NCBI GenBank assembly: GCA_036583965.1
Contig: JAZBQD010000018.1
Location: forward strand, 15,850,867-15,914,866
Source: Prunella strophiata
Lineage: Eukaryota; Chordata; Aves; Passeriformes; Prunellidae
DNA length: 64,000 bases
Reading direction: 5' to 3'
How positions within the stretch are numbered: position 1 is the first letter of the stretch; each line of letters begins with the position of its first letter. Made by a program: the position numbers and the translations under genes. Below the pieces are notes generated by a model. That model was not told the DNA's origin. It saw only the letters and a list, made by a program, of their open reading frames with translations, and searched no databases. Shown here piece by piece: positions 35,401 to 50,400 of this stretch.

Positions 35401-38400
35401 TTGCTATGTGACATCCTTCTACTCGAGCATTGTGAAAAGGGCTCTGCTTTTAATCTTTCTGGTAGAAGAAATGTAAGCAGTTTTCATTAACTAGGAAGAT
35501 CTGGGATAGTATTTTTTGTTAGTGGGAGACATCCTTCATTTTTGAAAGAAAAAGAAAAAAAAAACAAGCCCTAAAGTCAAACTGTGGTTACATTTGGAAA
35601 AGTAAAATTTGGATTACCAGGAAGCAATTTGCACATCATCATAGACCTTTCTTCCCAGCTGGAAGACTTTTATTCAGTGTTACAGGGAGTTACCTGCTGT
35701 GCCTTTTGGCTCTATTGTTTTCAGCTGTCTACCCAGGAGCTATCTAGTATTTCTTCAGTTCTGTTTCAGTGGATTTTAACATTTGACTCATTTTCATTAT
35801 ATCAAACTAATGTTTTATTTTCAAAGATTGGCTCCATTAAAGTGTATTGTGCTCACAAATTAAATGCCCTTCAGGGCAAAATTAATATGATTATGGGGAA
35901 AAAAAAAAATCATGGTTTTGATAACAGTTTGTCCTCAGCTTCTAAATATTTGTGCAGAGTCAAGCACAGTAAGGGTAATCCTGTTTTTGAAAAGCAGCTC
36001 TGAATTAGAAAATCCAGTTGAAATTTAGTAGTGGTTCTGCAGAGTGGCCTCATGAGATTAAAGCTCACTGCTTGCTTTTGCTCTGGGTTTATATGCTCTG
36101 TGCATGGGCAGAAGCTGGGAAAATGGGCACAGCTGAACAGGGTAGGCCTGGAATGCTGGGCCTATCCCATTATTTCAGTACTTGGGAAACAGATGGGAGG
36201 AGCTACAAGGTCCTGTTTTTATGTAGCTGTTTTCTGAAAACGTTCCACATAGAAGTTGACTCCATGTTTTTTTCAGTGTGAAGAAGCAGCAGAATACAGC
36301 TCATCTGAAAGTTTGTGATACCCATATGGAAAGCTCACTAAATCACAACTTGATTTTCCTATTATTGGTAGCATTAGGAAAGTAAAAACAGGGATCACAG
36401 ATTTCAGCTTCTTGTAATAAGCTGTTAAGAATGTGGGATGGGTGGGTTAATATTCTTAAAACCTGTGATTCTCATGCAAGTCAAGTCCTGGATTTTCATT
36501 TTTATTGTAAACTAGTGATTAAAAAAGTAAGAGAAAACTCTCTCCAGCAATTTGAGCTCAGCTCTCTACACAAACCAGCCTACAAGGGTAAAATAAAGCC
36601 TACAATACAAAAAGCAGTAGATAATTTTAGGAGCAATGTGAAACCCAGAGGCTCCCTGATGCTGAAATAATACAGAAACTCTATACATAAAATTGCTGGT
36701 TTTGAGAGCCCTAATTGAATCTGGAGCTATGGTTTGCTTTGCAAAGCAGTAGAAGCTGGGCATTTTAACTGCTTTTGTTTTTTTTTACCTTGGAAAATCC
36801 TAGCCCACAGCCAAGTGCCTGATGTCAGGAACCCACAGCTTCCTGACAGGCTCACTGTTCCACAAGGATTGTCACTGCTTTATTTTCCCTGACCAGAGCA
36901 GACAGAGGGTTTTTTTCCTTCATGTTCTGATACTGCTTTTATTCCTGTGGCTTTCCAGCAGCTCTAGTGAGGTTTGAGGCCCTTGAGCTGACAATTAAAG
37001 GTTTAAAGGTGTAGGGCAGCTGTTGTTTCCATCAGAGCTTGGGGTGCAGGTATCTTAGCAGTAAATCCATCACCAGGCTGGAAAAGGAAATGGCTTTAGT
37101 TTTATGTTAAAGTGTTTAATCTCATGTTAACTGTTGTGCAAGCACATGTAGTGCTACATGTGCCAGTTTTGCAATCTGAGAATTTGGTGCCTCTTTAAAA
37201 GGGTACTTAATGAAATCTTTGTTGTTTTCTAGATCACATCTGCTCTGAATAAAGAAGGTCTTGCAGATGGTGTCTTGGGAGAGGTAAGCAAACACATGTA
37301 TGTAACTCTGTGGTTAGTTTTATAATGCCATGGTAATTTGTAAAGTAAGAATAATTTTTCTTTCCACTTGATAGCTGTCCCAAAATAAGTCACAAATAAT
37401 CCAGCATGTGGCAAGTTCCTACATTCAGTAGGATGAAGGTGTTATTTAAAAAAAATAACCACTTCTTTTCCACTCAGATGTTCCCCTCCTTTTCCAATGA
37501 AGGGCTCTCAGTCACAGGTTTTAATATGGGGTCTCATTGGCACCTGATTGCAAGAACAGCACCTTCATCAGGCTTTAAAGAAAGCAAGACTGAGTGTGTG
37601 GTCCTATAACTTTTCCTACAAGAGTGGTAACTACTGTTCAGGCACTGCCCACTGTAATTGCAGTGGCCTGAGTCTACAGCAGGACTCTGCAGTGCTTTTG
37701 TGCCACAGACAGTTCAGAGTCATCTGCAGCTGCCTCATGGGGAAGAAAGATTTTTTTTTTTTTTTTTTTTCCATGTTTTGAGGCAGCTAAGATGAAAACA
37801 GCACCAAGGTACTGTGTAATGACAGCAAGGAGCAAGGAAACAGGGCCTCTACCCTCTTTGTGAGGCTCAAGCATATATTGCCAATGCATTTCTGTGATTT
37901 TCAGTCTGGTTCTAACTGTTGGTTGGTGGAAAGGTGACTGTACTCTGCAATGCAAAGTATTTCTGCCTCTGTTGCTGGTGGATTTTTATGGCATCTTCTC
38001 TCTGCTGAAGGCTCCTGCAGAATCTGATGGATCTGTGCCAAACGAGGGGGATGAAGGCCAGACTACAGAGGAGCAATTCTTGGGAGAGGTATCTGTTGCC
38101 CTCTAGACTAACTCTGCTGACCTCCCCTGTATTTACTTTGTTCCTTTTAACAGCATTTCATTTTCTTGGCTTTTCCTGCTGCTGAGGATATACATAAATA
38201 CAAAAAAAAATTATTTATAATGGTAAAACTGGACTCTTGCTGAGATTTTTTTCATCTACTTCAGGCAAGGCAGTATGTTCAGCTAGATTTATTGCAGGCA
38301 GTTTGTGCTCAACCATGTCACCATTTGGGATCCCACACCATTGGAACAGGATTGTTTTCAACCCTGTGTTTTACATATGATGAAAGATCTCTAATTAGCA

Positions 38401-41400
38401 CTAAGGACTGAGCCTCTGCCTTGTGAGGTGTCACTAGCACTGGAAATAGTGTATTGCTGTGTGAACAGACCAACTTCTTTCTCCCCCATTCCCTCAGCCT
38501 CCCTTTTGGATTAGAATTTGGGCTGGTAGCTGTGCTTCCTGTGCTTGGTGCCTGTCTGCAGCTCTCTGTGGAGATAGGGGCAGTGGTTTAAGGCTTGTGC
38601 ATGTTGGGGTGGTGCACTTCACTCCTCATAACAAACAGCCTGTTAAAGACACTAAAATCAGGATGCTCTCCTTGGGTTAGGTGCTTGATTGCTTGTTAGT
38701 TCTTTAGGCTCTGTAGTGGCAGACATGTGTGTCTGACAGTGGAAGGGTTTTGCTGTGTGCAGTCATGAAGATATTGGATATCTCTTAACAAATGTCTCTT
38801 CTAGGAGAGAATTCACAGCCAAACATGACCTTAGCCTGCCTAAATATTTGTGACCCTGGCCTGAAGCCACTGGGGATGCATCAGAGCATGCTGTCACATA
38901 CACAAAGTAACTGGATGGGCACATTATTCCTGTGATAATGACAACATGCTCTCAACTGTTACCAAACACACATCCACTGTTATCTGACAACAAAATCATT
39001 TTCCAGATGCTGTGTCCTTTTCACAAGCCAAACATAAAGCTTGTTTCAGACTTGCTTCCCCATCCAAACGATTGTCTTTGGTCTGCTGTGTCCTTCAGTT
39101 TAGCTGAACAAGCAGGGTGTTCCTGAACTCCCTTCATGTACTGGGGCAATGGCTTGTGACAGAGGAGGCAGTTTGTGGGTCAGGTTCTGCACTCTGCTTA
39201 GCCTGTGCTGTGAACATGGATGGTGAAGAGAGACTTCCCTTTTGGTGCTATTTTTTATTATTGAAATGTTTTGTTTGAAATCCCATAATCCAGGGTACTT
39301 GCACAAATTGGTCTCTGTCTTAATATTCTGGGGGATTTTGTAGAAAAAGTATCCTCTGTCTACTGAACATTCCTGTCCTGAGTGCTACATTAGACTTCTG
39401 TTGAAATTAAGCTTGTGTTCATGTGCAATTTGCCTAATTAAACTGGGGTTTATGTCTAGGGCAGAGGGTTTCAAGGATGAGCTGAAATTTGAAGTGGAGC
39501 AGAGTGGAGCCTAGGTAGCATTAATGGTAGACTGTTCTTGGTAGGGGTTAGGGCTGAAAGAGAAGGAAAGAAAAGGATTCTGATTTTCTCATTGTAGCTG
39601 TAGCTTTGCTCAGAGGGGGTTGTGTGTGTGTGGCTACAGATGTAAGTTGGTACCCAGGATCCAGGTGTCTGGCTGCTGCTACTTGTGAGATAATGGAAGT
39701 TTAATTGGTAAAGCAAAAAAAATCCAAGGAATTAATTCACTGCTTCCCATGAGCCGGAAAGTTTTCATCCCTAAGAAAGCTGAGCTCCATCATGTAACAG
39801 TGACTTAGGAAGAGAAACACCATCACTGCAAACATCCCCCTCTTTCTTCTTCCTCTAGCTTTATATTATGCTGAGCATGATGTTATATGGCCTGGAATAT
39901 CCCTTGGGTCAGTTTGGGGTCAGCTGTCCTGTTTGTGTCTCATCCCAACTTCCCATGCACTCCCCACCTTCTCACTGGAGGTGCAGTAGGAGAAGTAGAA
40001 AAGGCTTTGGTGCTGTTCAAGTGCTGCTCAGCAAAAGCAACATCTCTGTACTACCAACACTGTTTCCAGGACAAATCACACAGCCCCATACTGGCTACTG
40101 TGAAGAAAAGTAGCTTTACCTCTGCCCAAACTGGCACACAGGGATAACCTTCCCTTCTAAGTTAATGGTCTCTGAGTTGACTGGTAGTCTGAAGTTCTAA
40201 ATTTAACTTAAATTGCACTTTAACAGTGCAAGAGCCATATGATTTTAAAATGTGTGTATTTTCTAAGTGTTTACATAATCTCAGAAATTATGCTTTTCCT
40301 TTCTCTTAGACGCTGAAGGACCATAAAAAAGAAACTGAAGATTTGGGATCTGCAAAGACAACATTTAACATTTCTGTTAGTGGAGGTACAAAAAACCCTT
40401 AATATTGATTTTATTGTATGTACTGTTATTTGTAAGTACTGCTGTTGATACTGGTGTTCCAGTGAGAAGGCAAGTTCTGCACAGATTGTGAAGGATTGTG
40501 ATTACTTGCCTCTAACTGCATTCTCATGCAGTCTCAAGGCACTTGAAAATGCAGCTTTTTTAAGGAAGGAAGGAAGTTGTACAGCACTTGTGTACCCCAT
40601 GGCTGACATGCAGCTGTTCTGAGTGATAAAAGAAGATATGCTTGGTCAGGCCTGAAGTGCTGTTTCTACAGAAACTCCCAGGGGATCTTGAGTAACACAG
40701 AAGCCACTGACCCCTGTCGAGGTTTGGCTTTTTATGGCACTATTCAGGTGGTTGTTTTAGGTTGTTTTAGACTTCTAGGAACTTGCTTTATCACAAGGTA
40801 AGTAATGCTTGACAGTGCCCCTGTGGCATGGCTGTGCCCATGTGTGAGGCTGGAGGGGAAGGTGAGCACCCCTGTAAGTACCCCGGGAGCAGGCTGGTTT
40901 GCAGACAATTGTGCCAGCATTGTACAGTCGAACAGTGTCACCTGCTGCTGCATCTCTGTGGCTTTTGTGGCAGCATTTGGAAGTGCACCCCTGTGTCGTT
41001 GCAGATGTGGATGGGCTGATCACACAGGCCCTGCTGACAGGGAACTTTGAAAGTGCAGTGGATCTGTGTCTGCACGACAACCGCATGGCCGACGCCATCA
41101 TCCTGGCCATCGCCGGCGGGCAGGAGCTGCTCTCCCGGACACAGGAGAAGTACTTCGCCAAGATGAGGAGCAAAATTACCAGGGTATGTGTTTGCAGGTC
41201 AGAAGCAACATGCTCATATGCCTTTGGCAACTCCCTTTTTCACCTTAAAAAGTTTTCTTGCCATTTTATAGGTTTATTTCTGGCAGATGTTAGTAAGTGT
41301 TCAAGTTGGTATGATCTCAGAGCAGAAGGATTTTTGTTACTCTTTTTTAATATCAGTAATATCAGTACACAAGAGTATTCTTTATCCCATCTCCAGTGTC

Positions 41401-44400
41401 TCTAAATAGATTCTCAGCAATAAAGACAAATGCTTTAAGAAGGGCACATTTCAGTCTGCTCTTCTGTCGCTTTTTTCACACGTGACCCATGCTCGGGGCC
41501 AGCAGCATTATTTTGATTTCTGCCCATGATCAGTCTTCACAGATTTTGCTGATGCTATGTTTTACTGCATGCACAGAAGAGAGAGCAAAATATGCCCAGG
41601 GTAGATTAATCACCCTTTGTCTAGGAGACAGTGTGTTATGGCCAGCTGGTTATTGTTATTTTCAGCTTTTTGCAGTGCTAGGGGTTGCTGATGCTGCTTG
41701 TGCAAATCTTTTTTTTTTTACTACCGATACGAGAAAGTAGTGACAGGAGGTTGAAACAGAAGTGGCTTTAAAAGAACAGTTGGTTTAGCAAGGGTGGCAG
41801 AGGGTGGCAGTGAAGAGGAATTCCTTTTAGAGGAATTTCTTCACTGTAGTTCATCCTTTGGGAAAAGGTGTTTTTATGAAGAGCTGACCAGTTATCTGTG
41901 CTTATGCTGACAGGCAAACATTGACCTTGTAGTTAGGATGTTGCATTTGTTGTTCAGGTGTGTTTTTTCTCTTCTGGTCCCAAACTGCACACATACTGCT
42001 TGTTCAGCTGTTTCTGAGCTTGAAGTCTTGGCATGAGAAGGACTTTGTTCACTCTAGAGCAGCACAGCTGCCAAGTCTGCCTTTTGTCCAAAGCAAAATA
42101 ACTGGAGGCAGAGTTTTAGAAGGAAGAGACTGGAATTTCATTCTGAGGGCTGTGCAGAGGCAGCCTGTGTAGGGTTACTACAGCCAGCTCAGGTTTATAT
42201 TGCTGCCAACTTGCTGCTTTCCTTATGCAGCCTTTTCAGCTGCCCCTCACTGATCAGCTTGAGACCAAAAGCTTAAAGCTGAATGAAACAGGTTAACAAA
42301 CAAAATTCCTACATCTCCTTGGGCATTGTGTAGAAGACTTTATAGCTAAATGCTTGGTAGGTTATCTCTGTCTGAAAAACTAGTGCTGAAAACCATTTGC
42401 AGCAGCTTGTGGAGATTTGTGTATTCTTTTCTTGTACACTTTGTAGCAAGAATAATCGACCTCTGTGTGTTCTCTGAGCTTGTTTTGTGATTTTTTTTTT
42501 TTCCTTTTTAAGTAAGATGTGCTCTTGTGCAGCTATTGAACTGCAATGCAGTACCTGTCATGACCCTGAATACAGTGGGGATGAGTACACTGGAGCAGAT
42601 CCAATATATCGTGTGTATTATACAGAGGAAATCTTAACAAGATCCTAACTGTGGATCTCTCTCCTGCTCTAGCTCATCACTGCAGTTGTAACAAAGAACT
42701 GGAAAGAGATTGTGCAGTCTTGTGACCTGCAGAATTGGAGAGAGGCTTTGGCTGCTGTGCTCACTTATGCCAGGCCAGATGAGTTTACAGCCCTTTGTGG
42801 TAAGGACCCTTCACAGACTGGATAATTCCAGAGCAGTATTGTGGCTTTGCTCACAGTTCCTGGGTAGGTTGCTTCCCCAGCTTCAGCAGTGGTGGGGAGG
42901 GATACCCAGAGTGATTTACCAGCATTTTGTTCTTGTTTTATCTAGATCTCCTGGGTAGCAGGCTGGAGAATGAGGGGGACAGCATTCTGCAGACACAAGC
43001 TTGCCTCTGTTACATTTGTGCTGGCAACGTGGATAAACTTGTTGCTTGTTGGACCAAAGTTCAGGATGGAAACAGCCCCTTGTCCCTTCAGGTTGGTAAT
43101 TCTTTTAAGAAAGGTATTGGAAATAACAGACTACAATCATTTGGCTCTTAAATCAAATTATCTAGTGTAGAGCTTTGCTGTCTGATGTACATCAGGATGC
43201 AAGCCTTTCCTTTCTGGAAAAGTAACACACAAATATGGGACTGGAAAACATGTTGGGAAGTACAGTGGCCCTTGTGCTTGCCTTGTTCTAATGTAACAAT
43301 GCATTCTTGTGTAAAATAATTGTAGTACTTAGTAAAGAAGGGTCTTTCACTGCTTGCATCTTTTGTGGTTAGGAAATACTTGGACTTTCTACTTTTGGAA
43401 GTTCAGGAGAAGAAATCAATAGAATTAGATTTAAATCTGGAGAGGCAGTTGTAGGAAGAGTTTTCCCTAGGGGTTTGCACACACAAACCTTGGTTTCCAG
43501 CAGTGAAATACGTTGCTTGATAGCAGATATCTTGAGGGAATAGGGTTGATGAGTGGAATGAAGCAGTAATAGAATAATTTATTTTGTAATACAATGTTAG
43601 TTTCTTCCATCTGTTTAAGGCCTTTGAAGAACCAGTTTTAGAAAGTGCTTACTTGATGATGCTGTGAGACTCGTCTTTAGTTAATTGAAGGAACTGATGT
43701 GTAACTGAGTTTTGCTTCATGTCATTAACTCTCTGAATTATCAAAATAATTTGATTTTGAGGCCTTTATTTACAGATTTACCTTCAGTTTGAATTTGCAT
43801 TTTGATTGCATGACTTTGGTCTCTCAGGCTGTAAAATTGGAAAATGTTGTTGAAGTCCTAATTAGGTGACTTGTTTACTATGGTAGTGGCAATAGAATCT
43901 GTTGTTTTGGGGTTTTTTTCACTTGCCTTCTTTGAAGTGCTGATTTGTAGGGAAAAAACAAACAGTTAGAAAAAAATCTTTATTAGTAATGTATGGTTGA
44001 AATCTTTTGTGTGGTACACTCTCATTAAATCTCTTGTAAGATTTTAAAAAGGGCTTTAATTTTGGCCAATGAATATTTGTAGTATACTTCAGCATAAATA
44101 CAGTAAGAAAAACATAAGAAAACCAAACAGAAAATGTTTCTATAATTTAAGACTAGAAGAAACCCAACCAAGACCAACTCTGGTGTTGGGGGATGTGCAA
44201 GGAAGGCAAGATACAGAGTATTTCTGGTGAATATCAGGAAAACCATTTTGCTTAACAGCCAGAAAATTATGGACAACTCTTCAAAGGGAGTTTTTAAATC
44301 CTTTTAAGAAGGATAAGAACTGACTTGCTAAAGCCCTGTAAATGAACGTGCTGTGCAGTAGTGGTGACAGGCGTGATGCTGTCTGTTTGCTCTGAGGCTG

Positions 44401-47400
44401 TCACCAGATAATTTTATGAAAGCATCCACTTGGTGGAGATGCTCAGTGCTGATAGAGCCCTGAAATCCTGTTTGATAAAAGCAGTTCTTTTGAACTCTTG
44501 TGGCTCTGCTGTCAGAAGCTGCTTGGTGGGTGGCTGCTGTTCCATCCTCTGGGAACAGCCATGCCTTTGGTGCAGCTGTGGCTCTTTGAGAAACCTGCAC
44601 CTGGCTTGGGCTCCCCACTGAGTGAGAGGGGTCCTGCCAGGGACACTCTTAAGCCAGGGCTGTTCTCACTTGTGGGTGGTTTTTCCCCTCCTGATCTTTC
44701 AGGATTTGATAGAGAAGGTGGTGATCCTGCGCAAAGCCGTGCAGCTCACGCAGGCCGTGGACCCGAACGCCATGGGCGCCCTCTTGGCCGAGAAGATGAG
44801 CCAGTATGCCAACCTGCTGGCTGCTCAGGGAAGCCTGGCTGCAGCTCTCACCTTCCTCCCTGCCAACACCAACCAGGTATAGGGGCCTTTGGGCTCTTTG
44901 CTCCCTCTGTGTCTGTGAACAGGTGTGCTTCAAGCAGAGGTCTCTGCGTGGTGCAGTTCAGCATCGGGACTGCCACTTGACATGCACCTTGGAATGTGAC
45001 AGTCGGGCTGTTCCCCTCACCCTGCACTGGCCTTGCTGAGCTGGCAGGCGTGCACAGACTTCTGCTCCCTCGTGGTTTCACACCCTTGTTCCTGCAGCCA
45101 GTGACTGCCAAGGGGTGTCCCTCCTGCAGGCCAGATAAGGCAAATGAAATGACATTAACATTTGGTTGTTCTCTTCTCACTTCCCATCTCCATCAGCTGA
45201 TATTTGTAGACAGCTGGTTTGGGAATGAGGCAGGCAGTTGTAAGGCAGTTCCAATGGCCTCATGTCTCATGCAGAAAAGACTTCCTCCACTGAAATAAAG
45301 CAGGCTCAGAGGGAGCTCCTCAGTGAGTGGCCACTCAGCCTCTTGGTGTGCTGCACTGGGTGCCAGGCAGTGCACTTCAGCTCCCTTCAGTGTCCTTTTC
45401 TGATTGCAGCCAAACATCGTGCAGCTCCGGGACAGGCTGTGCAGAGCCCAAGGGCAGCTCCCAGCGGGACAGGACGGCCTCAAGGCACCCTATGAGAGAG
45501 AGCCCATGGCCAAAGGGCGAGCTGGCCCCGTGGCTGCACGGATGCAGGCACCCCAGGCTCCAGCCCAGCAGTATTACCAGCAGGTAACTGGCCTTTGGCA
45601 ATAAGGGAGGGATGTGATGCTTGAGTTCTGCAGAGTGATGGATGTAATAATTTTTTTCCTTTCTTTGATCTGAGGCTGTGTGACAAACCTCTACTGAGAG
45701 CCTTGTGGTGAAGGTCATTGGTGCTTCCTTTCAGTCAGTACAGATGCCTTTACTCCTCATCTGGAAACATCCTTTAAACACCTTGTCAAGTAGCCTGCTT
45801 CTGAAGATTAGGTGTTTCCCCCTTTGTTTGAAAATGTGCTTCAGTGCCAAGAACAGCTGTGTGGGAGAGCACTGGAGCACTGCAGGAGTTCTGTGTGCTT
45901 CCTCTCACAGTCCCTGATGCTGTCCCCATCCCTGCAGGCCTTGGGGCTTGCTCATGCTGCTCCCCAGCCTCCTCTGGGGCAGATTATTCCCACCCCTAGC
46001 TCTGATTTTGGCTGCAGAAGTTGCCGAGCAGTGGTTATAGCAAACTGAGGGCACTTCTCTGCAGCTGTGGGTACAGCCTGCTGTGAAAACACCTTCCCAG
46101 CCAGGTGTAAGAGGGTATGGGCTGGTGGGGAGGCTGGGAGTGAGCTGTGCTACAAGGAAGACCAGGTGAGTATGAGACTAATAAGGGAGCTGTGCAGGGA
46201 GGAAGAGGAGAAATGGGGGAGGAAAATTCTCTGGTTTTACCTCTAACCTGAGGATGACATTGCAGCAGAGCACACCAGCCATCAAGGCAAGTGTGGTGTG
46301 TTGGGCAGCCCTGGCTGTGTGTGTGCTTAGAGAGCACTGCCAGGTCTCTACTCCCCCAGCACAGCACTGACAGCTCATCTGGCCCCCCTCTAAAGGTGCT
46401 CTGGGCTGGGCTTTTCTGAGAGCAGAGCTGTGTTAGGGCTGTGGGTCTTCTCCTTGGCAGAGATTGGCACAAGCAGAGGTATCTCTTGTCTCTGCTGCCC
46501 CCAAGCACTGCCTGCCAGAAAAACCAGGGCAGGAAGAAAGAAGGGATGAAAGTTTGTGGGGGGAGTTGGGCATTCTTGATGTCAGCAGTAGTGTGTGCCT
46601 CTGCCTTCTCTTCAGGGTGTTAGCAAGGTAAGATTTCAGAAGGGACAAAGCCTTCATCCAGGATTTACCTTGCCAACCCCATTGCATATGATTTTAAATG
46701 CATCATCATTAATAATCAAGTCTACTGTGCTGTCTGTGTCTTTGGCCTTCTTCCTTGTAACCAATGAGTGGCTTTGAGAAGTGAAGCTCTGTGTGTCCTG
46801 TTTGGCTGTGGAGAATAGCAGCTCTCCTCTAGATGCTGAGATATGAGCAATGCTTTTTTTAACCAGAGTTCCCTCTTTCTCCCACTGTTTCCAGAATGCC
46901 TTAAGCAATTATTTCAGCAAGCCCTGCTCGTTAATTCAAGGCTGGCTGTATCACAACCCATGAGTTCACTGGGAGCTACAACCCCCTGTGTTGCTGGCTT
47001 TTCAGGGAGTTCCTCCTCAGCAGGAAGGGCTTGAAGGGGACATGTGCCAGTCAGAAAGGTTCCCAGCTGATGAACCAGAATGGAGAGAAATGACATGTTT
47101 GAGTCTCAGGATACTTGCTTTGTTTGACTTCCTTTTCAGAAGGTGTGTATGTAGGACTTGTTCAAGCTTGAGGTAGTCTTTGTTTAACTGCTGTCCCAAA
47201 CAGGAACATGTTCTTAACACTTGGATGCCTTTCAGCATAGTTTTGTTGAACCCTCTTTTTCATCTGAATAAACCAGGCATGAAACAGGGTGGAAAGTCTT
47301 TCAGATTCTCTGGTGATGAGTTATGCAGGCATTAGCAGTGGCTGTTGTGCAGCTGACTGCACCATTAGCTTAGCACTGTGTGGGGTTAGACACACATAGA

Positions 47401-50400
47401 CTGAAGCCAGCTGAGCCAGCCAGGGCTGCAGGGTCACAGCTTTCCCTCTGCTTATATCCTTGAACCCCAGCCATGTGTCCTGCATTGGGCAGCAGGCCCA
47501 CTCCTTGCTCAGGAATGCCACAGGCACAGGAAGTTCTTGATTTCTGTCCCATCAGAAAGGTAGGGGTGGTTGTATGGAGTTGAAGCTTGAACTTGTTTGG
47601 AGTGGCAAAGAAGGAAGTTGGAGGAAAGGAGCTATGAGAGACTGACTGGGAAGCAATTACAATTAAGATGTGTATTTGTGCATGTGCAAGAGCTGAATAT
47701 AAGTTTTTAACCTTTTAAAATTATATTTTAACCTTTTTAAATTCATCTGAAGCTCAATTTGAACAGACTCCTTCTGTGTGAGGCATATGTTTGAATTTAA
47801 CACAGAACCTGGGGCTTGCAGCTGTGGTTAGTGATGCTCGCTGTCATGGACCAGTGGTGGGGGGGCTTCTGCAGTAGGAAAATGTGATGAAAGATGGAGA
47901 CCTGGCTGACTGGCACACATAACACTGCACTTGCTCCACAGCCTATTGCAGCTGCAACACTGTGCTTCGTCCTCACTCTGCAATTCACTTTGGCTCCAGT
48001 GATTTTTGTCTGTCTTGAATGCAATTCCCTTCTTCCTCTGAGATTTTATGGCTGTTACAAGTGCCAGCATGCAAACCTTCTTGCATTCACTTCTTTGCAT
48101 CTTGATTTGTGAAACCCTTTAGACTTTTTTATTGTTTTGTTTTCCATGATTGGTATTTCTTTGTTCGATTCAGGTTAGAATTGCCCCTACTGTCACTACC
48201 TGGAGTAACAAAACTCCTACTGCCCTTCCCAGCCATCCTCCTGCAGGCTGTCCCTCTGACACACAGGTATAACCTTCATTATTCCTCTCTGAGCCTCTGC
48301 TCCACCCCAGTGTGTCCCCTGGTGTAATCTGTATTCCTGGCACAGTCTGTACAGATAGATGGATGGAGCAGCTCCCATGTGTGCTCTGGTTTTACTCCTC
48401 TGCATCTCCTTACATTTTTTTTCACCAATGGCCAGAGGAGTGGCACTGGGAAGTCTTGAGTGGGAGCTCAGTGTGACCTGAGTCTCCCCAGCCCTTGCCC
48501 CACACTGGAATATCTGAAGTATGATTTTTCCTTTCCCCCTTTTCCATGGAGATTAGAAGCTGCAGAGTTACCATTAAGTTTAGTTGAAAGATGGCAGGGT
48601 GCTCTCGGGCTGCCTGAACACCGGGCAGCACTGGCAGGGAGCTCTTCCTTGTGCAGGCAGGTGTGTGCTGCTCTGCTTGCTGCTGAAGTCACTGCACATC
48701 CAGCTGTGCTTTTGGTGCTGTGCTGGGCACCCCTAAGGCACTGGGGTGGTTGGAAGCATTTGCCCCTGTGCTGGTGATTCCCTTCTTCCAGGGAATATGG
48801 TTTCAGGCCTTGAAACGTGAACTCATCATTTGGCTGCAGTTCTGCTTCAGCACTGCATTGCCATTACTGATTAAATCCTGTCTCTCCCAACCATTTTTCC
48901 TGTAACTTTTTTTTTGACAGGGGGACAACCCACCTCCTCCAGGGTTTATTATGCCAGGTGCTGTTGGCCCCAGCATGCCACCACAGCAAGCCACATCTTC
49001 CAACTACAGCATGTACTCGCAAGCAGGAACACGGCCAGCATACCCACAGAGTGAGTAACAGCAGCCTTCCCCTCTCCTCCCACCCAGGTGGGCCAGCCTT
49101 AACTCAGGGATAAGCAGCCCCCTCCTTCTGGCTGGGGGTGTTCAGACCAAGCCAGTCCCAGAGTTCTTGCAGGGTGGGGAGAAAGGTGAGGTGACATCTG
49201 CGGGTTGTCATTTCTTGGTGGGGTGCAGGCATCAGACACTTTCTGTCAAACATTCCTCCTCTGCTGAGGTGTCTGCCCACAGCTCTCAGAGTCACTCCTC
49301 AGCTGGCCTGGCCCAAGGTTGTGCTAGGGTCAGAGACTCCAAAGTCTGAGTCCTGGGAAAGCAGCACAGGCCTGGTAAAGAGAGACACAGCTCATCTGTG
49401 TGCAGCTGGGCCTTCCATTACTCCTTGGGGCTCCATGGGAATGGGAGAGGGGATGAGAAATGAGGGCAGTAGTAGAGGTGAGTGAAAAAGGGCCAGAGCC
49501 CTGACTCACTCAAAGCAGGGACTGAAAGTACTGGCATGAGGGAGGAAAAATGGCCATAGATGGGCCAATGCAGTGAAATTAGGCTGCAGAACCCACAGAG
49601 AAAGGCTGTGAGCTTACATTCCCTTCCAGAGTCTGTATTCATTTCCTTGGCCTAAGTTTTCCCTTTGTGAAAACCTGGGACAGGGCTTTCCTTTCTCTGA
49701 GAGCCCCTGTGAGGATTAGAGTGGTCTAGAAGACAGCAGTGTCCATGTGTCCATGGTGGCTCTAGGCTGGAGGGTTGGTGTGGGAGAGCAGCAGTCCTTT
49801 GAGCCAAAGCCATCCTCTCTGTGCCTCCCAGTGGCAAGCTGGGGATTTAAGCAGAGTTGTGGGAGCCAGGATTTGGCTGGGCAGGTAAGTGGTTTCAGGG
49901 GCTAGGGGCATGAAGAGAGGAGAGTCAAATGAAGAAGGAAGCAGAGGCAGATGAAACCTGCTGCTCTGTTGTGAACTCACTGACTGTTTTTTCTCCCTGT
50001 TTGTAGCATATCAGGCCACACAGCAGTACTCTGGAACTGGGGGACCAGCTCTCTATCAGCCTCAGCAGCCTATTGCTGCCCCTGCTTCAGCCTCTTACCC
50101 CAGCCCTGCCCCTAACACCACCCCTTCCTACCTGCCCTCTGCCCCTGCCCACTCCATGCCCTCCCCGCTGTACCCCGGGCAGCCTCAACCCTCCCCAACG
50201 AGCCTGAATCCCATCTCTTCCTTCCCTGCTCCTCCTTCTGGCACATCCTTTCAGCATGGCAGGCCAGGACTTCCAGCAACTTCTGTGGCTTATGCATTAC
50301 CTACTGGACCAACAGGTACTCTGCCTGCAACCAGTGACCTTCCTGCATCCCAGAGAACAGGTCTGCGCTTGGACAGGGGGGCAGGCAGGGAGGAGGGAGG

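Noticed and set aside
35584..36003. Intronic open frame of 139 codons
   Set aside because: AT-rich, no domain, no splice sites that would join SEC31A in frame.
40775..41230. Minus-strand open frame of 151 codons
   Set aside because: Antisense shadow of SEC31A coding exon 15.
46035..46508. Minus-strand open frame of 157 codons in a SEC31A intron
   Set aside because: Low-complexity Ser/Pro/Leu composition, no domain or promoter context.
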